Assembly (NCBI GenBank): GCA_052386455.1
Contig: JBQTKD010000030.1
Location: forward strand, 1 to 64,000
DNA length: 64,000 nucleotides
Source: JBQTKD01 sp052386455
Lineage (GTDB): Bacteria > Actinomycetota > Actinomycetes > Sporichthyales > Sporichthyaceae
Direction of reading: 5' to 3'
Each line of letters begins with the position of its first letter. Position 1 is the first letter of the stretch. Both the position numbers and the translations under genes were made by a program. Of the stretch, positions 18,293-27,234 are shown piece by piece. A model generated the notes under the pieces. That model was not told the origin of the DNA, did not search any database, and was given only the letters and a program-made list of their open reading frames with translations.

Positions 18293-18543
18293 CGAGCGCG
18301 CAGTGCCTCCAGGTATGCGTCCCGGCCGCTAGTGCCCCGGACGGGCAGCTCGACGCGCTCACCCAGGACGCCGAAGGACGCCTCGATGGCGGCCAGGTCA
18401 GCGTCGACGTCGGCCGTGCGCGCGCTCAGGCCCTGGTCTACGAAGCGGCGCACCAGTTCGGCGCGCGAGACGCCTTCCCGCTTGGCCAGCTGGTCGAGCG
18501 CGGACGTCTGCGCCTCGTCGAGGTAGATGTTGGTCCGCTGCAT
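18289..18543 (-). CDS. vapB: VapB-type ribbon-helix-helix antitoxin
   Basis: The 84-residue protein starts MQRTNIYLDEAQTSALDQLA, a classic ribbon-helix-helix DNA-binding head. It continues with EGVSRAELVRRFVDQGL and an acidic tail. It lies directly upstream of vapC with a start/stop overlap. The ATG at 18543 is within a direct repeat that may be its own operator. Confidence 0.88.
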   Translation of the reverse strand: MQRTNIYLDEAQTSALDQLAKREGVSRAELVRRFVDQGLSARTADVDADLAAIEASFGVLGERVELPVRGTSGRDAYLEALRAR

Positions 18544-18570
18544 ACACCACAACATACACCACCGAGGTGG
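18541..18570 (-). promoter_or_regulatory. Repeat at the vapBC start
   Basis: CATACACCAC occurs at 18541-18550 and at 18553-18562, followed by a CCACC/GGTGG dyad (18559-18570). The first copy contains the vapB start codon. Binding of VapBC here would be classical autoregulation. Confidence 0.4.
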
Positions 18571-18575
18571 GAGGG

Positions 18576-20027
18576 TCAGGCGAAGCGCTTCGCCTCGACG
18601 TCGGTGCCGGACAGGGCGAGCACCTCGTTGAACCCGACGAGCAGGCAGTTCACGAACAGCTCCGGCTCGTAGAACGCGGCCGGGTCGAAGTTCACGCCGA
18701 TGCACGCGGTGTCGCCGTGGGTGGCCAGGGTGATCATCGCGGGGACGCCGGGGTTCGGGGCCAGCCCGTACATGCGCGTCACCTGCACGCCGCCGAGGTA
18801 CTGCGCGTGCGGGGAGCCGGGCACGTTGCTCGCCTGCAGATCCGAGCCGGCCAGCAGACCCGGGCCGACGTGGCCGATGACGGTGCCGGGCAGTCGAGCC
18901 GCCAGCGGCGCCAGGTGGTTCACGTGGTTGAGGGCCGGCTCCGCACGGGCGGCCTGCACCTGCGCGCGGATCTCCAGCATTCGCTTGCCCGGATCGACGA
19001 CGCTCGCGACCGGACCCACCAGCCGAGCCGGTGCGAAGGCGTTGCCGCCGAGCGCCCCGCTGTCGGTGCGGGTGGCCACGGGAATCGTCACGGGCACCGC
19101 GTCCACCGGTTCGCCCATGACCTCGTGGTAGCGGCGGTACCCGCCGAGCAGTGCGGCGAGGAACGCGTCGTTGAGCGACGCCCCGACGCTCTTGCCCGCC
19201 GCCTTGAGCACGGGAAAGTCGACGTCGATCATCGCGAACCGCCACGTGGTGCTCCGTGCGGACAGCAGCGGCGACGGCTCGCACCGAGGGGGCGTCAGAA
19301 CTCGACGCAGCGACTGCACGTACTCCGTGCCGCCTGCCAGGGCCGGGCCGGGGTTCTTGATCGTGTTGAAGGCTCCAGTCGCGAACCGAGCGACGCGGCC
19401 CGGAGTCGCCTTCACGTTGTCGACGACCTCCAGCGCCAGCGCGCCGATCGTCCCGATCTCCGGCTCGTCGAGATCCCACACCGGGAGGTAGGGCATGTTC
19501 GTCGGCGAGCTCGGGTCGCCGCCGTGCAGCAGCGCGAACAGGGCGAGCAGTCCGAGGCCGTCGGACATCGAGTGGTGGACCTTCATGACGTACGCGGACC
19601 GACCGTCCGGCAGCCCCTCGAAGAGAATGGCGAGCCACGGCGGGCGAGCGCGGTCGAAGCCGCTCATCGCGGTGTGTTCGATCGCCGTCGTCAGCTCGGC
19701 GGGGGTTCCGGTGGCCAGGCGGGTCCGGCGGACATGGAAGCCGAGGTCGAAGTCGCCGTGCGGCGTCCAGCGCGGGGGAGCGACCCCGCCCGGCGGCACG
19801 ACCACGCGGTGGCGCAGGCGCGGCGCCCGGGCGACGAGCGCGTGGTGCGCGGCCAGCACGTCGTTCCATTCGGGAGTGCCGTCGAGGAGTTCGACGCCCA
19901 CGCAGGTGTTGCGCATGGTGGAGCGTTCCTCGACGCGCCACATCAGCGTTTCGAGGGCGGTCATGGCCTCGTGCGGCCCGCCACCCCACAGGGTCGGCGC
20001 GGCGGCGCCCCACACGTCTTCGTTCAT
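18576..20027 (-). CDS. WS/DGAT-family wax ester synthase/acyltransferase
   Basis: The 483-residue protein carries the catalytic motif VHHSMSDGLG (HHxxxDG) near residue 135 and the family features near the middle (GASLNDAFLAALLGGYRRY) and end (SNVPGSP, LNPGV-like APNPGVPAMI). Such enzymes esterify fatty acyl-CoA to alcohols or diacylglycerol for storage lipids. It is divergent from the molybdoenzyme gene, only 21 bases apart, so the promoters overlap. Confidence 0.9.
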   Translation of the reverse strand: MNEDVWGAAAPTLWGGGPHEAMTALETLMWRVEERSTMRNTCVGVELLDGTPEWNDVLAAHHALVARAPRLRHRVVVPPGGVAPPRWTPHGDFDLGFHVRRTRLATGTPAELTTAIEHTAMSGFDRARPPWLAILFEGLPDGRSAYVMKVHHSMSDGLGLLALFALLHGGDPSSPTNMPYLPVWDLDEPEIGTIGALALEVVDNVKATPGRVARFATGAFNTIKNPGPALAGGTEYVQSLRRVLTPPRCEPSPLLSARSTTWRFAMIDVDFPVLKAAGKSVGASLNDAFLAALLGGYRRYHEVMGEPVDAVPVTIPVATRTDSGALGGNAFAPARLVGPVASVVDPGKRMLEIRAQVQAARAEPALNHVNHLAPLAARLPGTVIGHVGPGLLAGSDLQASNVPGSPHAQYLGGVQVTRMYGLAPNPGVPAMITLATHGDTACIGVNFDPAAFYEPELFVNCLLVGFNEVLALSGTDVEAKRFA

Positions 20028-20048
20028 GGAGGCATTAAACTCGACGAC

Positions 20049-22337
20049 ATGCGCAAGCCTCCGGTCCAGGACCCGGGCGACGAGGATCTGCAGGTCTCGC
20101 CGCCGAAGGACCACGCCGCCGGCCTCACGGCCGTCGCCTGGTCGCTGCGGCACGCCAAGGACCAGATGGGCGTGGCGCGCAGCCTCTCCGCGCTGCGGTT
20201 GCTGAACCAGAAGGACGGGTTCGACTGTCCGGGCTGCGCGTGGCCGGAGGGCGACCATCGGCATCTCGCGGAGTTCTGCGAGAACGGCGTGAAGGCCGTG
20301 GCCGAGGAGGCGACGAAGCGGCGGATCACCGCCGAGTTCTTCGCCACTCACTCGATCTCGGAGCTGGCGCAACGCTCGGGCTACTGGCTCGGACAGCAGG
20401 GCCGGCTCACCGAGCCGGTGATCAAGCGCCCCGGATCCGAACACTACGAGCCGATCGCCTGGCACCACGCCTTCGATCTGATTGCCCATCACCTGCGCGA
20501 GCTGGAATCGCCCGACGAGGCCGTCTTCTACACCTCCGGGCGCACCAGCAACGAGGCCGCGTTCATGTACCAGCTGTTCGTCCGCGCCTACGGGACGAAC
20601 AACCTGCCCGACTGCTCGAACATGTGCCACGAGTCGTCCGGCTCCGCGCTGACCGAGACGCTCGGCATCGGCAAGGGCACGGTCAGCCTCGACGACCTGC
20701 ACGGCGCGGACCTGATTCTGGTGGCCGGTCAGAATCCCGGCACGAACCACCCGCGGATGCTCTCCGCGCTGGAGACCGCGAAGAAGGCAGGCGCGCGGAT
20801 CGTCGCGATCAACCCGCTGCCGGAGGCCGGGCTGATCCGGTTCAAGAACCCGCAGAAGCCCGGCGGCGTCCTCGGCAAGGGCACCGCGCTTTCGGACCGG
20901 TTCCTCCAGATCCGCATCAACGGCGACCTCGCGCTGTTCCAGGCGCTGAACCTGCTCCTGCTCGAGGCCGAGGACGCCGCGCCCGGCACGGTGGTGGACC
21001 GGGCGTTCGTCGAGTCCCACACCGCCGGCTTCCAGGAGTGGTCCCGGGAGTTGCGCGGGCTTGCGTGGGACGACGTGCACGCGGCCACCGGCCTGACCCG
21101 AGCGGAGATCGAAGGCCTACGCGACGACGTGCTCGCGGCCAAGAGCATCGTCGTCTGCTGGGCGATGGGCCTGACCCAGCATCGGAACTCCGTGCCGACG
21201 ATCCGGGAGATCGTGAACTTCCTGCTCCTGCGCGGAAACGTCGGTCGACCCGGCGCCGGGGTCTGCCCGGTGCGCGGACACTCCAACGTCCAGGGCGACC
21301 GGACGATGGGCATCAACGAGAAGCCGCCGAAGGCGTTCCTCGACGCGCTCGACGCGCGCTTCCGATTCGCCTCGCCGCGGCCGCACGGCTACGACGTCGT
21401 CGAGGCCATTCGCGCCATGCGCGACGGCAAGGCGAAGGTCTTCCTCGCCATGGGCGGCAACTTCGTCTCCGCCAGCCCGGACACCGACGTCACCGAGGCC
21501 GCGCTGCGAAACTGCACGCTGACCGTGCAGGTCTCCACCAAGCTCAACCGCGCCCACGTGGTGTGCGGCGAGACGGCGCTGATCCTGCCGACCCTCGGCC
21601 GCACCGACGCCGACGTCCAGGCCAGTGGAAGACAGTTCGTTTCGGTCGAGGACTCCATGGGCCTCGTGCACTCCTCGACGGGCCGCCTGGAACCGGCGAG
21701 CGACCGCCTGCTGTCCGAGCCCGCGATCGTCGCGCGCCTGGCCCGCGCCGTGCTCGGCACGGACGAACTGGGTTGGCAGGCGATGGAGGAGAACTACGAC
21801 GTCGTCCGCGACCACATCGAGGCCGTTATCCCGGGGTTCGAGCGCTACAACGAACGGATCCGCGCCAAGGGCGGGTTCGCGCTGCCGAACGCGCCGCGCG
21901 ACGCCCGCGAGTTCCGCACCGCTTCGGGAAAGGCCACCTTCACGGTCAACCCGCTCGAGGTGCTGGCGATCCCGGCAGGGCGGCTGCTCCTGCAGACGAT
22001 GCGCTCGCACGACCAGTACAACACCACGATCTACGGCCTGCACGACCGCTACCGGGGCATCGAATCCGGCCGCCGCGTCGTGTTCGTCAACCCCGCGGAC
22101 ATCGCCGAACTCGGGCTGAGCGACGGCGCGGTGGTCGACCTCGTCGGGGAGTGGCCCGACGAGATCGACCGAGTGGCGCACGGGTTCCGCGTGGTCGCCT
22201 ATCCGACCGCCCGCGGGTGTGCCGCGGCCTACTATCCGGAAACCAACGTGCTCGTTCCGTTGGACAGCACCGCGGAGATCTCCAACACCCCCACCTCGAA
22301 ATCGGTGATCGTGCGACTGGTCACGGCGCAGGCTTGA
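20049..22337 (+). CDS. FdhF/YdeP-family molybdopterin oxidoreductase
   Basis: The 762-residue protein matches YdeP-type enzymes in length. Visible: N-terminal DGFDCPGCAWPEG, the presumed metal-ligand cysteine in SNMCHESSG near residue 198, cofactor-binding GQNPGTNHPRML, CPVRGHSNVQGDRTMG near 418, and a C-terminal molydopterin dinucleotide domain (RLLLQTMRSHDQYNTTIYG). Homologues resemble formate dehydrogenases, but the substrate is unknown in most. Its end overlaps convergently with the secDF gene by 17 bases. Confidence 0.85.
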   Translation: MRKPPVQDPGDEDLQVSPPKDHAAGLTAVAWSLRHAKDQMGVARSLSALRLLNQKDGFDCPGCAWPEGDHRHLAEFCENGVKAVAEEATKRRITAEFFATHSISELAQRSGYWLGQQGRLTEPVIKRPGSEHYEPIAWHHAFDLIAHHLRELESPDEAVFYTSGRTSNEAAFMYQLFVRAYGTNNLPDCSNMCHESSGSALTETLGIGKGTVSLDDLHGADLILVAGQNPGTNHPRMLSALETAKKAGARIVAINPLPEAGLIRFKNPQKPGGVLGKGTALSDRFLQIRINGDLALFQALNLLLLEAEDAAPGTVVDRAFVESHTAGFQEWSRELRGLAWDDVHAATGLTRAEIEGLRDDVLAAKSIVVCWAMGLTQHRNSVPTIREIVNFLLLRGNVGRPGAGVCPVRGHSNVQGDRTMGINEKPPKAFLDALDARFRFASPRPHGYDVVEAIRAMRDGKAKVFLAMGGNFVSASPDTDVTEAALRNCTLTVQVSTKLNRAHVVCGETALILPTLGRTDADVQASGRQFVSVEDSMGLVHSSTGRLEPASDRLLSEPAIVARLARAVLGTDELGWQAMEENYDVVRDHIEAVIPGFERYNERIRAKGGFALPNAPRDAREFRTASGKATFTVNPLEVLAIPAGRLLLQTMRSHDQYNTTIYGLHDRYRGIESGRRVVFVNPADIAELGLSDGAVVDLVGEWPDEIDRVAHGFRVVAYPTARGCAAAYYPETNVLVPLDSTAEISNTPTSKSVIVRLVTAQA

Positions 22338-24597
22338 CCCACCGCTGCAGGTAGATCGCCAGTGGGGTGGCGGTGAACACCGAGGAGAACGTCCCGACGA
22401 CCAGACCGAGCAGCAGGGCGATCGCGAAGTCGACGAGGGAGTCCCCGCCGAGGATCGCGAGCGCGGCGAGGATGAACATCGCACCCAGGCCGGTGTTCAC
22501 CGTGCGCGGCACCGTCGCCAGGACCGCCTCGTTGCAGATCCGGTCGAACGGATGGGTCGGTTTCGCCGCCCACGTCTCCCGCACTCGGTCGAACACCACC
22601 ACGGAGTCGTTGACCGACAGGCCGACGATCGTCAGCACCGCGGCCAGGAACACTCCGTCGATCGGCCGGCCCATCCAGGCGAACGCGCCGGTCACCAGCA
22701 CGACGTCGTGGAACATGGCGAGCACCGTGGCCACGCCGAAGGTCGCTCGGAACCGGATCGCGAGATAGAGCATCTGCGCGCCGAGGGCGATCAGCAACGC
22801 GACGATCGCCTTGGTACGCAGTTCCTTTCCGAGGCTCGGCCCGATCAGTTCGTCCCGCAGCGGACTCACCTCGCCGCCGCCGGCCTTGCCCAGTGCATCC
22901 CGGATCCGCAGTTCGTCGGCGTTGCCCACGTCGTTCGCGCGCACGGTGATGTCGTCGGTGCCCGACGCCTGCACGATCGCGCGCGGGAACCCGGCCTGCG
23001 CCACCGCGGTGCGCGCGACCTCCGGGTCTAGCCGTTGGGTGGTCGAGTACTCGACCAGGCGCCCGCCGGTGAACTCGACCCCGAGGTTGAGGCCCCGCAC
23101 CGCGATGCCCGCGATCGCGACCACGAGCAGCGCGCCGGAGATCCCCAGCCACAGCCCGCGACGCCCCATCAGATTCGGATCGCGGCGCACCAACCACTCG
23201 CGCACCCGGCCAGGGGAGGCGATGCCGGACAGCAGGGGCCGGCGACGCACCGCCGGCCGGTCCACGGCGATCTCGGCCAGCGTGCGCGCGACGATCAACG
23301 CGGAGACCATCGAGGCGAGGACGCCGACGCTCAGGGTGACGCCGAAGCCCTTCACGGGCCCGCCCGCGAAGTAGAACAGCAGTCCCGCCGCGAGCAGCGT
23401 CGTCACGTTCGAGTCCACGATCGCCGTCCACGCCCGAGCGAAGCCCGCTCGCAACGCCGCCCGCAGGTTGTGCCGGTTGGCGACCGCGCCGCCGCCGGCG
23501 TACTCCTCCCGGGCGCGTTCGAAGACGAGGACGTTCGCGTCGATGGCGATGCCGATCGCGAGCACGAATCCCGCCAACCCGGGCAGGGTCAACGTCGCGC
23601 CGATGGCGACCAGCGCGGCGTAGGACATCACCGCGTAGCAGGCCAGGGCGATGGTGGCCAGCGCGCCGAACAGGCGGTAGACCGCCACGATGAACAGACC
23701 GGTCGCCACGATGCCGATCAGCGCCGCCTTGAGGCTGGCGTCGATCGCCGCCTGGCCGAGGGTCGGGCCGACGACGCGCTGCTCGATCACCTCCACCGGT
23801 ACGGGCAGGGCTCCGCCGGAGATGAGGACGGCGAGGTCCTTCGCCTCCGCCGCGGTGAAGCCGCCGGTGATCTCGGTCCTGCCGCCGGCGATGCCGCCCT
23901 CGCACGGCACCGACGGATCCACCTGCGGGGAGGACACGACCTCCCCGTCGAGCACGATCGCGATCCGGCGTTTGGGATCCCCGGCCGGGGCACAGGCGGC
24001 CTGCCCGGTCAGCGTGCGCCACTGGCTCTCGCCGGCGGAGTTGAAGTCCACGACGACCTTCCACCGCCCGGTCCCGCCGGCCTCGACGGTGCGTTCGGCA
24101 CCGCCCACTCCGGCACCGGTCAGTCCCGGTGTGGCGGTCAGGATCAGCGAGGACGCGCCGCCCTCGTCGGGCAGGATCAGCCTGCCTTCGCCGTCCGGGC
24201 CGGGGGTGGCCGTGCGCCCGGTTTCGCCCTGGACGGCGTGGAACTGCAGTTGCGCGGTGCGCCCGAGGACTTCGGCCGCCTGCGCGGGCTCCTGCAGATC
24301 GGGCAGTTCGACGATGATCCGCCGCTCGCCGGCGCGGGCGATGCTCGGCTCGGCGACACCGAGGCCGTCGACTCGCCGGCGCAGCACTTCCAGCGCTCGG
24401 TCGGTCGACTCTTTGTTCGCCGCCACCGTTGGCGAATCTCGGGTTTCCAACACGATCTGGGTGCCGCCGCGCAGGTCGAGACCGAGCGTGGCGGGGATGC
24501 TGAAGGCGACGACCAACGAGCCGCCGACGAGCAGGAGGGACAGCAGCGCGCGCAGTTTCAGGGCGCGCGAACGGGAGGTCTTTCTGGACGAGGGCAT
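22321..24597 (-). CDS. secDF: Fused SecDF protein-export membrane protein
   Basis: This 758-residue protein joins SecD (LDLRGGTQIVLETRD near residue 35, GFTAAEAKDLAVLISGGALP near 240, FVLAIGIAIDANVLVFER) and SecF (GVEFTGGRLVEY near 510, GLSVNDSVVVFDRVRE). About twelve membrane segments are evident. It assists the Sec translocase with the proton gradient. Actinobacteria usually have separate secD and secF beside yajC; here the gene is fused and alone, so it may be a second copy. A start at the ATG in MPSSRKTSRSRALKL fits the first membrane helix. Confidence 0.9.
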   Translation of the reverse strand: MPSSRKTSRSRALKLRALLSLLLVGGSLVVAFSIPATLGLDLRGGTQIVLETRDSPTVAANKESTDRALEVLRRRVDGLGVAEPSIARAGERRIIVELPDLQEPAQAAEVLGRTAQLQFHAVQGETGRTATPGPDGEGRLILPDEGGASSLILTATPGLTGAGVGGAERTVEAGGTGRWKVVVDFNSAGESQWRTLTGQAACAPAGDPKRRIAIVLDGEVVSSPQVDPSVPCEGGIAGGRTEITGGFTAAEAKDLAVLISGGALPVPVEVIEQRVVGPTLGQAAIDASLKAALIGIVATGLFIVAVYRLFGALATIALACYAVMSYAALVAIGATLTLPGLAGFVLAIGIAIDANVLVFERAREEYAGGGAVANRHNLRAALRAGFARAWTAIVDSNVTTLLAAGLLFYFAGGPVKGFGVTLSVGVLASMVSALIVARTLAEIAVDRPAVRRRPLLSGIASPGRVREWLVRRDPNLMGRRGLWLGISGALLVVAIAGIAVRGLNLGVEFTGGRLVEYSTTQRLDPEVARTAVAQAGFPRAIVQASGTDDITVRANDVGNADELRIRDALGKAGGGEVSPLRDELIGPSLGKELRTKAIVALLIALGAQMLYLAIRFRATFGVATVLAMFHDVVLVTGAFAWMGRPIDGVFLAAVLTIVGLSVNDSVVVFDRVRETWAAKPTHPFDRICNEAVLATVPRTVNTGLGAMFILAALAILGGDSLVDFAIALLLGLVVGTFSSVFTATPLAIYLQRWVKPAP

Positions 24598-24646
24598 GGC
24601 AGGGCTCCGGAACGGGTCGTGATCGGCCCTTCCTCGGCCGTGTCCC

Positions 24647-25048
24647 CTACGCTGCGGCGAGGGAAGGGACGCTCCCCGCGCGGCGGGCGGGCCGCTGCGG
24701 TGGAGACCGTCCGCGCGTGGCCGTGCGGACGCCGAACCGCGGCCGCGGCAGGGCGGCGGCCGCGACGAGCAGCAGGGGCACCAGGGCGGCAACGACCGGC
24801 AGCGGGCCGAGGTCCGCGACGGGGCCCGCATCGCTCGGAGCGTCGGTGCGCACGAAGCGGGTGACGACCGGGCGCTGCATCCGTACCGCAGTGGCGTTCT
24901 CCACCGACGACGACGCGGCCGCGACCCGAGTGATGGTGCCCGCCGACTCTGCGGCGTGCGCGAAGGTCGGGGCCGGCAGCCCCACCAGCCACGCGACCGC
25001 GAGCAGCCAGGAGGCTACGAGCGTGCGCGGCCGCACCCGAGGGGTCAC
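24647..25048 (-). CDS. Small secreted or membrane hypothetical protein
   Basis: This 133-residue ORF has a plausible signal peptide (LVASWLLAVAWLVGLPAPTF, then AHA cleavage) and a second hydrophobic helix (LPVVAALVPLLLVAAAALP) followed by a basic tail. It lies 49 bases upstream of secDF on the same strand. No family is recognised. The GC-rich setting makes chance ORFs common, so it is tentative. Confidence 0.45.
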   Translation of the reverse strand: MTPRVRPRTLVASWLLAVAWLVGLPAPTFAHAAESAGTITRVAAASSSVENATAVRMQRPVVTRFVRTDAPSDAGPVADLGPLPVVAALVPLLLVAAAALPRPRFGVRTATRGRSPPQRPARRAGSVPSLAAA

Positions 25049-25057
25049 CCGTCCACG

Positions 25058-25180
25058 CTACCCGGAGGAAGCCTCGGCGGCGGGGATACCGGCACCGTCC
25101 CAGCCCCGCGCGGCGTAGTAGCCGGACACCATCTCCTGCAGGGAATCCGCGGTCAGCACCGCCGCCGGTCGACCCTCAGG
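25058..25180 (-). pseudogene. 3' remnant of an aldehyde:ferredoxin oxidoreductase gene
   Basis: Between two stop codons the minus strand encodes a 40-residue tail containing SLQEMVSGYYAARGWDGAG. The intact AOR-family gene at 31307-33109 ends with SLRAMVSGYYAARGWDPQG at the same distance from its stop. The rest of the gene is missing because the histidine kinase gene begins its end at 25176. This is a truncated AOR paralogue, lost by deletion or displaced by the kinase cassette. Confidence 0.7.
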
Positions 25181-26495
25181 TCACCGGCATCCGGAAGGTG
25201 GCGACGAGGCCGGTGGGTTCGGCCTCGGCGAATTGCAGACGACCGCCGGCGGCGTCCAGGATCTGCTGCACGATCCACAGGCCGAGCCCGGCCGTTCCCC
25301 GCTGGTCGCCGATCCCGACGAACTTGGCGGTCAGCTCCCCCAGGCTCTCCGGTGCCACTCCCGGGCCGTGGTCGCGCACCGACACCTCGAGTTCTCCCTC
25401 TAGAACGCGCCAGCGCACCTCCACCGGTCCTTCGCGGCCATGCCGTGCGGCGTTCTCCAGCAGATTGGTGAGCACGCGTCGCAGACCCTGGGCGTCCACC
25501 GCGACCCGCGTCTGTGCAGGCTCGCCCATCGACTGAAGGCGGGGCGGGTGAAGGCCGACCGCGTCCGCGGCCGCGGTGATCAACTGGGCCACGTTCACGA
25601 TGCGGATGCGGCCGGCGGCGAACGCGGGTTGGCGGGCGAGCGCGACATCGCCGAGCGCGGCGAGCATCTCGTTGAGGTGGTCGATGTGCAGGTTCGCCAG
25701 TCGCAGGCTCTCCGCCCGGTCCCGAGTAGTCATCGGCGTGCGTTCGTCGACGAGCGCATTGCCGAGCGCCTCCAGCGAGGACAGCGGGGTGCGGAACTCG
25801 TGCAGCAACACGTGCAGTCCGTCCTGCTGAGACTGGTAGGTCGCCAGCAGTCGCGCGCGCAGATCCCGCTCCTCCTCGGCCGCGGCGTGCTCGGCCTGCG
25901 CCTCCAGCACGGCCTGCAACCGGGCGTGCTGCTCCTTCTCCGCGAGCACGGACAGGCTCACCCCGAGCACCGCGACGAACCCCAGGTACAGCGGCCACCA
26001 GCCTGCCGCCATTCCGCGGTGCGGGCCGGGGCCCGCCAGGACCACCGCGGCGTAGGCCGAGCCCGCCACGGCGGTCAGCGCGAACGCCGCCGCGGCACCG
26101 TGCCGGGCGGCGGCGGCCACGATCACCAGGACGAGGATCGACACCGTCGGGCTTGTGGCGCCGCCGGTGAGCCCGACGACCGCGAGGGTGAACGCGGCGT
26201 CGATCAGGGTGATCAGCCACGCGTAACGGGTGCGGCGCATCTCCAGCCTCGGCCGAGCCAGCATGAGCAGCGTGTAGGCCGCGGCCGCCGACACCACGGC
26301 GACGGCCGCCTCCCGGTGTTGCCGGACGGCCTCCGGACCGAGCCACACCAGCACGCCGATCGAGGCCACCACCGCGGCCCGCACCGCGGTGACCACCCGG
26401 GCGACGGTGGCCAGCGCCTCGTCGTCGCCGCCAAGGCGCGCCACCGGGTCGGTCGGGACGGCGCTCGTGCGTGCGCGTGCCGTGCGGATCGTCAA
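25176..26495 (-). CDS. Membrane sensor histidine kinase
   Basis: This 439-residue protein has about five or six N-terminal membrane helices (residues 28-190), a short coiled coil, a HisKA phospho-acceptor site LLHEFRTPLSSLEAL near residue 230, and an ATPase domain with N box NLLENAARHG, G1 RDHGPGV and G2 GLGLWIVQQIL. No extracellular sensor domain is present, so it probably senses through its membrane part. It is divergent from a response regulator gene 42 bases away; they form a likely pair. Confidence 0.9.
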   Translation of the reverse strand: MTIRTARARTSAVPTDPVARLGGDDEALATVARVVTAVRAAVVASIGVLVWLGPEAVRQHREAAVAVVSAAAAYTLLMLARPRLEMRRTRYAWLITLIDAAFTLAVVGLTGGATSPTVSILVLVIVAAAARHGAAAAFALTAVAGSAYAAVVLAGPGPHRGMAAGWWPLYLGFVAVLGVSLSVLAEKEQHARLQAVLEAQAEHAAAEEERDLRARLLATYQSQQDGLHVLLHEFRTPLSSLEALGNALVDERTPMTTRDRAESLRLANLHIDHLNEMLAALGDVALARQPAFAAGRIRIVNVAQLITAAADAVGLHPPRLQSMGEPAQTRVAVDAQGLRRVLTNLLENAARHGREGPVEVRWRVLEGELEVSVRDHGPGVAPESLGELTAKFVGIGDQRGTAGLGLWIVQQILDAAGGRLQFAEAEPTGLVATFRMPVT

Positions 26496-26537
26496 TCTGA
26501 TGACTCCTCAGCCCGGCAGCGGTCTAGGATCCGATGG

Positions 26538-27221
26538 GTGGAGCGGGACACCGACCGGCGCCTCGTGGTGATCATCGTCGACGACCACGAGCTGTTCGCC
26601 CAGGGCCTGGCGCTGCTGCTGACCCACCGGTGGGCCGAGATCTTCGAGGTCGCCGGCCGCACCACCCACGCCGAGGAGGCCGCGGCCCTGGCCGTGAAGA
26701 CCCGCGCGGATCTGGCCGTGGTGGATCTGACCATGCCGCCCCTGGGTGGGGTGACGGCCATTCGCGCGATCCGCAAGCTGAGCCCGCACACCGGCATTCT
26801 CGCCCTGTCCGGATCCGGCGACGTGGGACTGGCCGAGGAGGCGCTGCGCGCCGGCGCCGACGGCTTCCTGTCCAAGACCGCGCAGCCCGACGCACTGGTG
26901 GCGCCGTTGCGGACGATCGCGGCCGGGATGCGGGTCCTCGACGGCGCCGTCCTGGACAGCCTGCTGGGCGCGGCGCGCAAGCCCGACGCGGACCTGCTGG
27001 AGCGGCTCGGGCCCGTCGACCTCACGCTGTGGGTGCTGGTGGCGGCAGGCCTGGAGACCGCGGACATCGCCCGCCGGATGGTGGTCTCGGAGCGAACCGC
27101 GAAGCGCATGGTCGCCTCACTCCTGCACAAACTCGGCGTCTCCAACCGGATCGCCGCCGCGGCCCTGGCCGGCAGGTACGGGCTGCTCGACGAGGCGGCC
27201 GAGGGCTTCGGGGCGCCCTGA
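26538..27221 (+). CDS. NarL/LuxR-type response regulator
   Basis: The 227-residue protein has a receiver domain (VIIVDDHELFAQGLALLLT, phospho-acceptor Asp in VVDLTMPPLGG, conserved Lys in FLSKTA) and a C-terminal HTH (AGLETADIARRMVVSERTAK). The GTG at 26538 is the most likely start. It probably acts with the divergent kinase. Target genes are unknown; the P450 operon begins to its right on the other strand. Confidence 0.88.
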   Translation: MERDTDRRLVVIIVDDHELFAQGLALLLTHRWAEIFEVAGRTTHAEEAAALAVKTRADLAVVDLTMPPLGGVTAIRAIRKLSPHTGILALSGSGDVGLAEEALRAGADGFLSKTAQPDALVAPLRTIAAGMRVLDGAVLDSLLGAARKPDADLLERLGPVDLTLWVLVAAGLETADIARRMVVSERTAKRMVASLLHKLGVSNRIAAAALAGRYGLLDEAAEGFGAP

Positions 27222-27234
27222 CCGGCCAGGCCGC

